Notes: a model not told the origin generated them from the letters alone. A stretch of 64,000 nt of DNA from a bacterium (GCA_021794205.1 JAJYRH010000008.1:24396-88395); one strand, 5' to 3'. Positions 7,272 to 16,665 are shown, counted from the first letter of the stretch. Program-made: numbers and translations.

Positions 7272-8715
7272 ATCCATAACGGCGGCGCGGAAACGTCTAA
7301 TCGGTCGATTGAAAAAAATCGTTACGGCGGCGTCGAAGCGCCTAATCCATCTATTGAAAAAAAAAGCCAGCGCTATTTGGCGCGACGCTCTCGGAATTTT
7401 ACGCGACTTTAAAAAACTGGTCGCAATCCTAGCGATGCTCTTTTTTTTCGCCCTATGGATTTCTCCTTTGCACAACGACGGGCCGTTATACTCGATTACC
7501 CAATCGAATCAAAGCTTCTATGACTCGGCGAGCCAGCAAAATGAATGCAAGCATGTCCGTTTCACGAACGTTCAAAACGACAGGGCGTGCGAATTCAGAA
7601 AAACCATTTGGGTACGCCTCGATCCAAACTTCTACAAGTACGGCGCGCTCTATCGTCGCTCCGTAGGCCATCGCAGGCTCGCCCGGCTTCTGACGTTATT
7701 GGCTCGAAGAAATCCCAAAGTCGTCATAGTCGATGTTGGCTTAACGATGCCTCGTGGCGGCGGTCGACGCGACGCGGTGCGTTCGTTTTTCGATCGAGTA
7801 GCTCGGACGCCGTGTCGAAAAGGCGTATGCACTAGGTGGATTTTAGCGTCGACCGTTCGGACGAGGGGCAAGCCCGCCCATTCCTGCGTGTGGGGCGCTT
7901 CTCCGCTTAGCGCTGCGACGCTCAGCCGATCGGCGAACAAAATATTTATGGCAAGCTCGGTAGGCGAGGTTGGGGAATCGAGCGGCTACGAACGTTTTGT
8001 TGGAATTGCGACCACGTGTAAGAACGCACGAAATTCGGGATCGAGTGTTCGATTGAACGCCGCGGTTTTGGCGGCGGAGATTATGGGAACCAACCGTCGA
8101 GCGCCGAATCCAACCGACCCTACAATCATTCGAAACGAGCGGGCGAGGTGGGGCGACAAGCAGCGCATATTTTATCGATGGCGGGAAAAATACGTCTGTC
8201 ATCAGAGCGACGCGTGCCTCAGCGCGACCGGAATTCTCGAAATGGGCGCTTCGAGCGCTCCCTACGCGTCCCTGAAAAATGCGGCCGTTTTCGTCGGTCC
8301 GGGGCGCCGGTCGGCGGGTGCCATCAGCGATATTCACATAACTCCGTTAGGACTCATGCCCGGAACCTTGGTGTTAATAAATGCATATCGAACCCTACTG
8401 AGGGGCGGGGTGTACGTGGTGCCGCTTCAAAAAATCCTCATCGTCATTATTGGTCTCGCTATAGCGGTTTCCGCGGAAATGAAGCATTCGGAAAATATTG
8501 TGCTGCTTCTCGGGTGGTTATTTAGCATTTCAATCGCGTTGTCGATCGGGTTTCTATTCGAACATCAAACATATATCGAGTTTGGGTTCCTCTTCGCGAC
8601 CGTCTCGATTAGCAGTGCGTTGACCGTATTCATTGGGGCGATGGAACCGCTGTTCCGTGAGCACGTCCCTCGACTTATGGGAAGGAATAAAAGTGCGAAT
8701 GCGACTTCCGACTAG
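7261..8715 (+). CDS. CHASE2-domain membrane sensor protein without a cytoplasmic effector
   Basis: A 484-residue protein: a short Lys/Arg-rich cytoplasmic start, one membrane helix (about 52-68, LVAILAMLFFFALWI), a long extracytoplasmic domain (about 70-380), then three membrane helices (about 388-470) and a short tail. The outer domain ends in the CHASE2 hallmark: a hydrophobic strand (NAAVFVGP), a loop with DIHITPLGLMPGT and NAYRTLLRG. An earlier KVVIVDVGLTMPRGGGRRD block corresponds to the conserved acidic strand of CHASE2. CHASE2 proteins usually carry a kinase, cyclase or CHAT-like partner domain; here none follows, which suggests the effector is encoded separately, possibly by the nearby CHAT gene. 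AT content is visibly higher than in the housekeeping genes around. The GTG at 7261 lies inside the previous gene and the 3' end overlaps the M48 gene by 17 bases. Confidence 0.78.
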   Translation: MNIKSITAARKRLIGRLKKIVTAASKRLIHLLKKKASAIWRDALGILRDFKKLVAILAMLFFFALWISPLHNDGPLYSITQSNQSFYDSASQQNECKHVRFTNVQNDRACEFRKTIWVRLDPNFYKYGALYRRSVGHRRLARLLTLLARRNPKVVIVDVGLTMPRGGGRRDAVRSFFDRVARTPCRKGVCTRWILASTVRTRGKPAHSCVWGASPLSAATLSRSANKIFMASSVGEVGESSGYERFVGIATTCKNARNSGSSVRLNAAVLAAEIMGTNRRAPNPTDPTIIRNERARWGDKQRIFYRWREKYVCHQSDACLSATGILEMGASSAPYASLKNAAVFVGPGRRSAGAISDIHITPLGLMPGTLVLINAYRTLLRGGVYVVPLQKILIVIIGLAIAVSAEMKHSENIVLLLGWLFSISIALSIGFLFEHQTYIEFGFLFATVSISSALTVFIGAMEPLFREHVPRLMGRNKSANATSD

Positions 8716-9550
8716 CTTCCGGTGCCGAGCGTTCGCGCTCGTTCTGCTAGCGCTATCGGCCGGCTCCTCGCGGGCGGCCCTTTCGAAGAACGCTCCCCCG
8801 GCGTTTTCGGCAGAACGCGTGCAAAGCGCCGAGATCTTTCAGGACCTTTTGCTCAAACATCAAGTCGTGATGCACTCTCGGTACTACCCGCTATTGCGAC
8901 ACATACGGCAAAAGTTGCTTCGCGCCGCGGACGTGCGCGCGTCGATGGACAAATTCGGTTATACCTTTAATTACGTTATCGTGCGCGACCCGGAGCCGAA
9001 TGCTTTCGCCTCTCCCGGAGGCATTATATTCATCACGGATTCTCTCTTGCATCTCTTGCATAACGATCAGGAGTTATACGGAGTGCTGGCCCACGAAACG
9101 TCGCACGTATTGCTTTCTCATGCGGTCGAGCGTCAACGCGAGCAGAATTTACTGGCGGCTGCGGCGATTACGGCAATGATGTTTGAAAAGTCGAAAGCGT
9201 TGCAGTTTGCGACGGGTATGCTCGGGAGTTATGCGTTTTTAAATTACGATCGGCAGCAGGAACTCGCTGCGGATCACGAAGGAACCAAGATTCTCTCGGA
9301 GATCGGCGTGAACCCCTGGGGGTTGAGTTGGGCCCTCGAAGCGCTGAAGGCAAAGACCGGGGGATTGGGTTTTGAGTCGTACTTAAGCGATCACCCGTCT
9401 TTTCGGCAACGTCAGGAAAAGATAAAGTCGTTTATCGAAGATTCTCCAAAATTACGGAGAGCGAACGAGCGCGAACCGTCCTCCCACGGTCTCCGGACGA
9501 ATTATCCCGGAACTACGTTTCTCGTTATGTTCCCGCCGGGCTCGAATTAA
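8699..9550 (+). CDS. Exported M48-family (BepA-like) zinc metalloprotease
   Basis: A 283-residue protein with an N-terminal signal peptide (AFALVLLALSAGSSRA, cleavage near residue 26). The catalytic zinc motif HETSH is at 132-136, and the third-ligand region QQELAADHEG has Glu at about 188, as in M48 proteases such as BepA/YcaL. A preceding NAFASPGGIIFITDSLL block, the strand that positions substrate, is also typical. There is no TPR domain as in BepA, and no membrane helices as in HtpX. The predicted site of action is the periplasm. The ATG at 8699 has GGGAAGGA upstream and overlaps the CHASE2 gene by 17 bases, so co-expression is likely. The last 26 bases overlap the 3' end of the convergent CHAT gene. 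Confidence 0.85.
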   Translation: MRLPTSFRCRAFALVLLALSAGSSRAALSKNAPPAFSAERVQSAEIFQDLLLKHQVVMHSRYYPLLRHIRQKLLRAADVRASMDKFGYTFNYVIVRDPEPNAFASPGGIIFITDSLLHLLHNDQELYGVLAHETSHVLLSHAVERQREQNLLAAAAITAMMFEKSKALQFATGMLGSYAFLNYDRQQELAADHEGTKILSEIGVNPWGLSWALEALKAKTGGLGFESYLSDHPSFRQRQEKIKSFIEDSPKLRRANEREPSSHGLRTNYPGTTFLVMFPPGSN

Positions 9551-12500
9551 ATCCATCGCCGAACACGATATACGGCCCCCAGTTCACGGGGTTCGAGGCG
9601 ATCGCCGCGCTTCCGCCATTGGGGTCGCCGCGTCGAGGGTGGCTGATCATTTCGATTTGGGTGCGACGAAGCGCAACTGCGGGCGGCTCTCCCTTGGCCA
9701 AGCGGCGAAATAGCAATCCCGATGCGACGCTTCCGCGAAGATCGGTAATTTGCCAGAGCGTGAGAGCTACCGAACGAGCTCCCGCCCCCATAAATGCACG
9801 TCCGAATTCGGCCTCTCCCTCGTGGGCGCTCGTGTACGAAAACCCGCTGTCGCAGGTGGAGAGCATGACCATTCGCGCGTTGAGGCGGAGCTTCATGACG
9901 TCGCTCACTCCGAGAAGCCCGGATCCCGTGCTGAGGTTCGGATGAGAGAGCACGATATATGGGCGCGGGCCCCGGTTCGGTCTCGCCGCCACCACGCCGT
10001 GGGTGGCAAATAATATATAACGGTATCGTGCGAGTAAGCCATCCTCGTTTAAATGCATAAGAGATGCGTCGCTTGCTTTGGCTCGCGATAAAATCCGAAA
10101 ATTCCCTCGAGAGGGGAAATAGTGCGCCGCGCGGCGGGCCTCAATTGCCGTATCCGGAAGGGGTGGCAGCCGAAGGGTTAGGGCGTTGCCGCTTCGGGTT
10201 GGGTCGTTCGTGCGCCCGGACGCCGAAAGAAGCGGATCGGCGAACGCGACGAACCAGGATCGATCCCGCTTGGCCTTTTCGGCGAGCTCCGCTCGCCGTA
10301 TGAGGGGAAGGAGAGAAGGGGAAGAGAGATAGGCCAGATCGATGCTCTGCGCGAGGTACCGATGTCGCCAACGTAGCGTCGCATAACTGATACGATAGAG
10401 AAAACCCGTTGGAATTACGAAGACGTGGCGATACCGCGCGAGCGAGCCGGCAATCGACGGCGGCAATAGGAGCCGCGCGAGCGCTTGCGCCGCTTCGTCG
10501 TAACCGGCGCGCTCCTTCGCCTCGACCCGACGGCGGGCTCGCCCGGAGCGTTCGATGCGACGTACGATGGTATTTATCGCATCTACCCGGCGACGGAGGG
10601 TTGGAACGATATCGGTCATCCGTACGCCGCGTATTGACCTTGGAGTGATGATCCACACGTTTAGGGAGTTTCCCGATATATCGTCGACGAGCATCGCTTC
10701 GTCCGACGTTAAGCTTCGTTGCCAACTGCCTGGATGGGAAAACGCTTGGGGGAGCATTATTGCCGAAAGCTGAGGAAATCGAACCGAGAGCGCGCTCTCC
10801 TCGCGATGCAGCTGCACCCGCACGGCGGCAGCGTCGACGGCATTTTTCGCGTTAATATATCGTTCGGCGAGCGAGCGCAAACGATCGAGCGTCGTATTGG
10901 GGACCCCCGCAATGTGGAGGGCTCCGCTCCGCGATATGGCATCGAACGCACGCCGTCCCACATTGTCGTTGAATAATTGGACGGCGAGTCGCTCGAAATC
11001 GGGATCCGCACGGTGGCCGATCATGAGCTGAGATTCGCAGTCGGAATAAATGGCGTTCAAGCTCGAGACCCCAAGGTCGATCGAATCGATTCGTAACTGT
11101 GGGTTCCACCGCGCATAAAATGCGGCTCGAGAGCGCTCTTTTTCTAAGCGAAGCAGCGAAGAGGCACAGGTGCGTGCTGCCGCGACGGGAGAATCAGCGG
11201 CCTCGTCGGCGAGGACTTCGACGCGCGCGGCGATCCAGCGCGATCTCCAATCGATGTTTGCCGCCCAGCGCACGGCGCTCCTCGCATCCCGAAGCGCTCC
11301 ACGAACGTCGCGACGAGCCAGGCGTTCGCGGGCTCCTTCGGTAAAGGAAACGACAGCCGCCTGGAGATCGCCGTTACGTGCCTCTCGGAGGGCGGCACGC
11401 TCGAAACGCGAGGCGCGACGATCCGCTCTCCCCCCGCGATCGACTTGTGCGTCGAGAAGCGCCGCGCTGTCGAATGCATCGACCGAGGCCAATAACCGTC
11501 GGTAACGGCGCACCTTCGTGAAATTCAGCAACTTCCATTGAGTTAATGCACTGCGATAGTAGCCCCTCGCGCAACGCGGCATGTTGCCGCATAAAAGCGG
11601 TCGTACCGTGCGTGCGGTCACGTAGGCGGTAAAGTATCCGAGGGCCCTCCAAAACGGCGTTACCGAGCGGCCTTTCAATTGAAAGAGTGCTTGGCGGCTT
11701 GCGGAGGCCGCCCCAATTCCATCGCCGGTGTCGAGCGAGGCCATGGCCGTGAGATAATCCAGCCAGATGCGTTCGTCCGTCGGTAATCCGCTTCGGGCCG
11801 ATTGCAGGCTGGTGAAGATCGCCGCAGAGGCGCGAGCGTGTCCGCCTTCAAGTAATGCCTCGCCGGCATCCAAATTGCAAAGGCGACGAACGGAAGTTCG
11901 TGACGCTTGACGACAATCGGCGAGAGTCGTTAAGGCGGCGGTGGCGCGGCGGAGTTGAAGGTTCGCATCGCCGGAGGCATAGGCCAAGCGTTCGACGACC
12001 GAAGATTCTTCGAGACGGTCGACCGGGCGCACCCGAAAGCGCGGATTCTTCAGTACCCCGTAGGCCTGGGAGAACGTCGACAGAGCCGACACGTAGTGAT
12101 GAAAGCCCCACGCGACTTCCCCCGAATTTTCCAAAACGGAGAGTTCGGCGACGTTCAATTGGGGGTCTTTGAGGATCATTGCCGCCGCCGTCGCTGCGTG
12201 CGGGGCGGCCTTGGAGTACTCGTGCAGGTCGAGAAATGCGCGAGCGATGCCGTTCTGCAAGCGGCCCTGCCAGTAATAATCTATGGCGTGCCCATTACCG
12301 GAGACGAACGAGAGGCCCCTGGTAAATATGCCGACGGCTTCTTTCGCGCGGCCGGCCCGGAGCAGCGTCGCTCCGGCCCCGTAGGAGATCGAAGCCGCGG
12401 AAATATCGGGCGTCCCCGATGAAAGGAGAGCGAGGGCGCGCACGGCATACGGAACGGCGTCGGCGATGCGTCGGCCGGCGATCTCGACCCGGGCCATGCC

Positions 12501-12740
12501 GATATCGCAGCGAGCCTCGTCCAAACGGTCGTTTTGTCCGTCGGCGTCCCGAATGCAGGAGCGAAAGCCGGTCGCGGCACGCTGCAGGTGATTGTCGGAA
12601 TAGGCGGCCAGCGCGGCGAGTCGCTCGGCTCGCGGCGACCCCAAGAGGGTAGCGTCGTCGAGCGGAATCGGTTGGGCAGATCGCGTCAATAAGAAAATAG
12701 CGAGGCACGTTGCAGCGACTGCTACAAACCGACGGTGCAT
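9525..12740 (-). CDS. Exported TPR-CHAT caspase-like protease
   Basis: A 1071-residue protein with a signal peptide (RRFVAVAATCLAIFLLTRSAQP), about 650 residues of TPR-like helices, a helical linker rich in Arg/Glu, and a C-terminal CHAT domain from about residue 700. The cysteine-protease dyad is visible: His914 in YILFATHG and Cys963 in MLSTCDSG, 49 residues apart. The EGEAEFGRAFMGAGARSVALTLW block that follows Cys is the standard CHAT/caspase-like p10 region. CHAT proteins (for example separase relatives and the gRAMP-associated TPR-CHAT) cut protein partners on a trigger sensed through the TPR part. What is unusual is export: most characterised CHAT proteins are cytoplasmic. The start overlaps the stop of the upstream secreted-protein gene (TAATG), so expression is coupled. 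Substrate and trigger are unknown. Confidence 0.85.
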   Translation of the reverse strand: MHRRFVAVAATCLAIFLLTRSAQPIPLDDATLLGSPRAERLAALAAYSDNHLQRAATGFRSCIRDADGQNDRLDEARCDIGMARVEIAGRRIADAVPYAVRALALLSSGTPDISAASISYGAGATLLRAGRAKEAVGIFTRGLSFVSGNGHAIDYYWQGRLQNGIARAFLDLHEYSKAAPHAATAAAMILKDPQLNVAELSVLENSGEVAWGFHHYVSALSTFSQAYGVLKNPRFRVRPVDRLEESSVVERLAYASGDANLQLRRATAALTTLADCRQASRTSVRRLCNLDAGEALLEGGHARASAAIFTSLQSARSGLPTDERIWLDYLTAMASLDTGDGIGAASASRQALFQLKGRSVTPFWRALGYFTAYVTARTVRPLLCGNMPRCARGYYRSALTQWKLLNFTKVRRYRRLLASVDAFDSAALLDAQVDRGGRADRRASRFERAALREARNGDLQAAVVSFTEGARERLARRDVRGALRDARSAVRWAANIDWRSRWIAARVEVLADEAADSPVAAARTCASSLLRLEKERSRAAFYARWNPQLRIDSIDLGVSSLNAIYSDCESQLMIGHRADPDFERLAVQLFNDNVGRRAFDAISRSGALHIAGVPNTTLDRLRSLAERYINAKNAVDAAAVRVQLHREESALSVRFPQLSAIMLPQAFSHPGSWQRSLTSDEAMLVDDISGNSLNVWIITPRSIRGVRMTDIVPTLRRRVDAINTIVRRIERSGRARRRVEAKERAGYDEAAQALARLLLPPSIAGSLARYRHVFVIPTGFLYRISYATLRWRHRYLAQSIDLAYLSSPSLLPLIRRAELAEKAKRDRSWFVAFADPLLSASGRTNDPTRSGNALTLRLPPLPDTAIEARRAAHYFPSRGNFRILSRAKASDASLMHLNEDGLLARYRYILFATHGVVAARPNRGPRPYIVLSHPNLSTGSGLLGVSDVMKLRLNARMVMLSTCDSGFSYTSAHEGEAEFGRAFMGAGARSVALTLWQITDLRGSVASGLLFRRLAKGEPPAVALRRTQIEMISHPRRGDPNGGSAAIASNPVNWGPYIVFGDGFNSSPAGT

Positions 12741-13906
12741 TACGTTTTAATAATTTTCGTCGATGATGCCTTGATGGGAAGGCAGGGGTGATCCGCCGCA
12801 TCGTTCCAAATGAGGTTGCCGATGGTAGGGGTATAGTGCACGAAGGGAAGTAGCGGGAACGTGATTACCCAAATATATTTCGCTCCCGGCCCGGCCGGAA
12901 GACCGGTAATATAGTTTAATCCAAGATCTTCCGACCGGCTCACGGAGGATACGTCCGTTCGTTTGCCGGTAAAATCGCGAACGTCCGGTGCTTCGGCATC
13001 GATACCGGATTCATCGACGAATCCACCTCGTCTATATGAGAGGTGAACGAGAAATTGATCGGGGCGGATCGCGATCGGCCGGCGAACGGATATCAAGAGA
13101 CGTACGTGCAAATACGGCTGGTAATTGACGGTTTCGCCGGTCCCCGTCATCCACGTTCGTTCAATTCTACAAACCAATGGGAAAACGTGTCGATCGTTCC
13201 GGTTCGGCCAGACCTCGACGGCGCCGCCGCGGGCTTCCGGGCCCGCGTACGCGGCAAAACGCTGCATGACGGCGGCGACGGCATCGCTCCGAAAATTGAG
13301 TCGTTCCGGCTTTACGATCGCGCGAATGGTGACGAGCCGCGCGTCGCCCATTCTTTTTGCGACGGCAGCCGCGCGATCGCGCGCGACGGGCAGAAGCGAG
13401 AGCGTTCCGGTGTTGTCGATATAAATGGTTGCCGACTTCGGTAACGCCGAGTCTCGCCAATTCGGAACGCCGCAATTCGGCCAGGGCGCCCCGCCCGTAA
13501 TATCTCCCGTCGTGAGGGAGTAGACGCTCTGGTGGGAGAGCGATGCAACGGCCATCGCAAATGGGAACCCGCCTTGTTGCGGATCGTACGACAGGGCTGG
13601 AATAGTGAACGTTATCGTCAACCTGCGACGCTGTTCGGTTGCGGCCTGACGTTCGAGCTCGCGACGCCATTGGGCGATAAATCGATCCGCATGCCGTTTT
13701 TGATATTTCGAGCGACAGAACATTAAAAGTCCGTAATCGCGCACGAAGCGGTCGTCCTGAAGGATGAGTGGAAGTTGTCGGACCTCCAAACTGACGTAGG
13801 TCGCATACGTTTGCCGCAAGGTCTGCGCGTCGGCCACCTGCGCGCTCGAAGTTGCGCTCGCGGCGAGCATTAAAAGTAGCGATAACGTTAATGTTTTGGC
13901 AAGCAC
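12740..13906 (-). CDS. Exported protein, paralogue of its upstream neighbour, CHAT operon
   Basis: A 388-residue protein with a signal peptide (LTLSLLLMLAASATSSAQ). I recognise no named family. The middle (about 140-260) aligns by eye with the 386-residue neighbour: GGAPWPNCGVPNW against KTPWHTCGPIDW, then a YIDNTGTLSLLPV/VVDNPQSLRAVNV strand and an RAIVKPERL/RAKIVSVDA strand. The shared PW-C-G-P-W cluster and a later conserved Cys (FPLVCRIERTWMTG here, SPLTCFIKGAPWLTP in the neighbour) suggest a disulfide-held beta-rich periplasmic domain. The C-terminus has a charged acidic loop and ends without a membrane anchor. It overlaps the upstream paralogue by 19 bases and the CHAT start by one base. 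Being translated just ahead of CHAT, it could be its substrate, inhibitor or sensor; that is inference. Confidence 0.65.
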   Translation of the reverse strand: MLAKTLTLSLLLMLAASATSSAQVADAQTLRQTYATYVSLEVRQLPLILQDDRFVRDYGLLMFCRSKYQKRHADRFIAQWRRELERQAATEQRRRLTITFTIPALSYDPQQGGFPFAMAVASLSHQSVYSLTTGDITGGAPWPNCGVPNWRDSALPKSATIYIDNTGTLSLLPVARDRAAAVAKRMGDARLVTIRAIVKPERLNFRSDAVAAVMQRFAAYAGPEARGGAVEVWPNRNDRHVFPLVCRIERTWMTGTGETVNYQPYLHVRLLISVRRPIAIRPDQFLVHLSYRRGGFVDESGIDAEAPDVRDFTGKRTDVSSVSRSEDLGLNYITGLPAGPGAKYIWVITFPLLPFVHYTPTIGNLIWNDAADHPCLPIKASSTKIIKT

Positions 13907-15048
13907 GTTGTAAAGTTACCCCAGCGTAGCGTTAAAAGGTGGGCGCTTCGGTGAACTCCATGAACTTGGAATGAAATAATCCAGCGAGCGCTCTGACCTT
14001 TGTCTAGTTCGATCAACTGAACGAAGCCGAAGTCCTGTCCGAGTTTGATCTGTGGAATCGAGGTTGTGCTTTGGCCTGGATCGTTGGGGGTGAGCGACTG
14101 AAGGGCTGCGTCGATGGCATCGCGACCGCTCATAAGGTCGTGGCCGAGATTATCGTAAAATGGAAGCAGTTTCGAATATCCGAAGGAGGTAAATGTGGCT
14201 TTGTTCGTATGAATAATTGCGTCGAACTCCTCGGGATCGAGGAGCAGTCGTTCGTTCGCCGTCATGACGATGCGCGCGTGCACGTACGAGTTCCCATCTA
14301 AGGCGACCGGAGTCAGCCATGGGGCTCCCTTTATGAAGCACGTTAACGGTGAGGATTTGGCGACGGCAAAAGCCCCGGATGCGGTCCAATGTTGGAGCGC
14401 GACGGTGTGTCGATTCCCACCGAGGACGGTAAAGGCGTCGAGCATGGCGTGCGCCACGACGTCCTGGGGGTCGGATGCATCGACGGAGACGATCTTTGCG
14501 CGAATGCGAAGCTGCGTGTTCTTTGCGAGTCGGGCTTTGCTTATAGGCACGTTGACGGCGCGCAGCGACTGAGGGTTGTCGACGACGAGGGTCACGTCTT
14601 GCGGGAACGCTCCGTCTTTCCAATCGATCGGTCCGCACGTGTGCCACGGAGTTTTTTCGTCGAGGCCGCTGAGGTCGGTGCCGAGCAGAACCGAGGACTC
14701 GTCGTAGGCGAGGGTCGGCCCCACGGTCAGGCGATTCCCCTCTCGCTCCAGATGGATGTTCCGCGAATACGTGACGAATGAGGGGGCTCTTTTTAGGGTT
14801 TCGACGAGCGCAGCGGGGGATGTCGTTTTGGCGGATGGGTTTGCGGGCGTTGCCTTCGAGCAGCCGAAGAGCGAGGCGTAGTCCGCGGTGAAGGTTTTAT
14901 TCGAAGCGATATTTGGGTTTTCGGAAAGCTCGGCGGCGACGATCCGGTGGTAGAACCGTTGTGGATCGAAGGACACACGAGAATGCGCGGTTACGTCAGT
15001 CGTAGTCGCGAACACGGCGATAAGAAGGCAAAGCACAACCTTTCGCAC
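13888..15048 (-). CDS. Exported protein, first gene of the CHAT operon
   Basis: A 386-residue protein with a signal peptide (KVVLCLLIAVFATTTDVTA). It is a diverged paralogue of the next gene, sharing the TPWHTCGPIDWKDGAFPQ cluster, the following strand pair and the conserved downstream cysteine (SPLTCFIKGAPW). Near the N-terminus SLFGCSKAT provides a further Cys that may pair with the C-terminal TCLPKH. No catalytic motif is visible. It is the promoter-proximal gene of the three-gene minus-strand operon that ends in the CHAT protease. The 66 bases between it and the kinase gene behind it leave room for a promoter, but I could not pick one out with confidence. Confidence 0.65.
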   Translation of the reverse strand: MRKVVLCLLIAVFATTTDVTAHSRVSFDPQRFYHRIVAAELSENPNIASNKTFTADYASLFGCSKATPANPSAKTTSPAALVETLKRAPSFVTYSRNIHLEREGNRLTVGPTLAYDESSVLLGTDLSGLDEKTPWHTCGPIDWKDGAFPQDVTLVVDNPQSLRAVNVPISKARLAKNTQLRIRAKIVSVDASDPQDVVAHAMLDAFTVLGGNRHTVALQHWTASGAFAVAKSSPLTCFIKGAPWLTPVALDGNSYVHARIVMTANERLLLDPEEFDAIIHTNKATFTSFGYSKLLPFYDNLGHDLMSGRDAIDAALQSLTPNDPGQSTTSIPQIKLGQDFGFVQLIELDKGQSARWIISFQVHGVHRSAHLLTLRWGNFTTCLPKH

Positions 15049-15114
15049 CGCGAAATAGTACCCGCGCCGCGATTTATTTTCCTCTAACCGTCGGCACCAT
15101 AGTATTAGGGGCGC

Positions 15115-16665
15115 CTACGACGGATATCCGGTAATGCGTCGGATAGCGCGATAGAGCGGCGCTAAACGACCGTATAAGCGTCGGTAGACGCTCTCGTAGA
15201 GCTCGTTGTAGAGTTCGTGCGTTTTCCGATCCGGCTCGAACGTGCGCGCGCTGCGGGTCATCGTTGCCGCCGCCGTCGCAAAATCGGCGTGCCAGCCAAG
15301 GGCAACGGAGGCGTCGATCGCCGCCCCGAGTCCCGACGTTTCGTAGAGATGCGGGCGGGACGTAGGAAGCCCGAAGACGTCGGCGGTGAGTTGTAGCGCG
15401 GCATCGCTCTGGGAGCCGCCGCCCGCGACGCGCAGGCTCGTAACCGATACGCCGCTCCGGCGTTCGATACGTTCGAGCCCGTCGCGTAACGCGAATGCGA
15501 GCCCTTCGAGAATCGCGCGATAGAGGTGCGCCCGTGTGTGCACGTCGCCGAAGCCGACGATCGCGCCCTTCGCTTCGGGCATGCGAATGCCGGGGGTCCA
15601 ATAGGGCTGGAGCATCAGGCCCATCGAGCCGGGCGGAACCGACTCCACTAGTGCATCGAAATAACTCTCGACTGGAGCCCCGCTCTCAGCTGCCGCTCGT
15701 TGTTCGAGATGGCCGAACTGTTCTTTAAACCAGTTCACCATCCAATAACCGCGAAAAATTTGCACTTCGGTTGTATACGCGTGCGGTACCGCCGCCGGAT
15801 AGGGTGGAACGAACGGCGTGGCCTCAAGATAGCGGTGCGAGAGCGTATTGATCGTTGCGGTGGTTCCATAACTGAGCGCGCCGAGCGTCGGCACGTTACA
15901 ACCCGCACCGAGCACTTCGCAGGCCTTATCGGCGGCGGCCATAACGACCGGCGTTCCGCGCGGAATTCCGGTTGCGGCGGAGGCCGCATCGTGAATCGCT
16001 CCGCCGATCGCTCCGGGCTCGAGCAATTGCGGCAACATCGACGGGCGTATCGGCATCGCGTTCCATTTCCAATCGCTCGGCTTCGCCCACGTGAGCGCGC
16101 GAAAATCAAAGGGCAGATAGCCGACTTGCGAACCGACGGAATCGATGAATTCGCCGGTGAGCCGATAGAGCAGGTAGCCGGAGAGGAGAAGATATTTATC
16201 GGTCCGTTCCCAAATCTCCGGTTCGCACTGTGCGATCCAGTTCGCCTCGGCTTCGCGTTGAAAATACCGCACCGTGTCGCCGACGCCCGCGAGCCCGAAT
16301 GCAATGCGCCAATGCAGCGGTAGCGCCGGTATCTGCGGGCTCTTCCGTTGATCGAGCCAGGTGATCGCCGGGCGCAGCGGCCGCCCGGAACGATCGAGAT
16401 TCACCACGGTGCCGCGCTGCGTCGTCACGGCGACGGCGGCGATACGCTGCGCGAATGAAGCTTGCTCGGCGAGCAGTTCCCGGCACGCTTGCGAGAGGCT
16501 CTCCCAAAATGCGTTGGGATCGTGTTCGTGCCACCCGGGCGCCGAGATCGTGTAATCGTCGAGCGGTACGCGCGCCTTGGCGACGAGCGTACCGCGCGCG
16601 TCGAAAAGTAACGCACGCACGCTCTGCGTGCCGTTATCGATCGCGAGAACGAGATCGCGATTCAT
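15115..16665 (-). CDS. FGGY-family carbohydrate kinase (possibly glycerol kinase-like)
   Basis: A 516-residue two-lobed sugar kinase. The first phosphate-binding motif DNGTQSVRALLFD is at residues 10-22, the AVTTQRGTVVNLD block matches the FGGY substrate loop, and the second lobe carries SYGTTATINTLS and the adenosine motif VAGGGSQSDAALQLTADVFG. Length is normal for the family. The substrate cannot be read from sequence; the group is not a standard GlpK, because the NQRET-type loop differs. The gene follows a glycerol-3-phosphate dehydrogenase with a 4-base overlap (ATGA), so glycerol or dihydroxyacetone phosphorylation feeding that enzyme is the most economical idea. It is the last gene of a three-gene minus-strand operon. 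Confidence 0.8.
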   Translation of the reverse strand: MNRDLVLAIDNGTQSVRALLFDARGTLVAKARVPLDDYTISAPGWHEHDPNAFWESLSQACRELLAEQASFAQRIAAVAVTTQRGTVVNLDRSGRPLRPAITWLDQRKSPQIPALPLHWRIAFGLAGVGDTVRYFQREAEANWIAQCEPEIWERTDKYLLLSGYLLYRLTGEFIDSVGSQVGYLPFDFRALTWAKPSDWKWNAMPIRPSMLPQLLEPGAIGGAIHDAASAATGIPRGTPVVMAAADKACEVLGAGCNVPTLGALSYGTTATINTLSHRYLEATPFVPPYPAAVPHAYTTEVQIFRGYWMVNWFKEQFGHLEQRAAAESGAPVESYFDALVESVPPGSMGLMLQPYWTPGIRMPEAKGAIVGFGDVHTRAHLYRAILEGLAFALRDGLERIERRSGVSVTSLRVAGGGSQSDAALQLTADVFGLPTSRPHLYETSGLGAAIDASVALGWHADFATAAATMTRSARTFEPDRKTHELYNELYESVYRRLYGRLAPLYRAIRRITGYPS

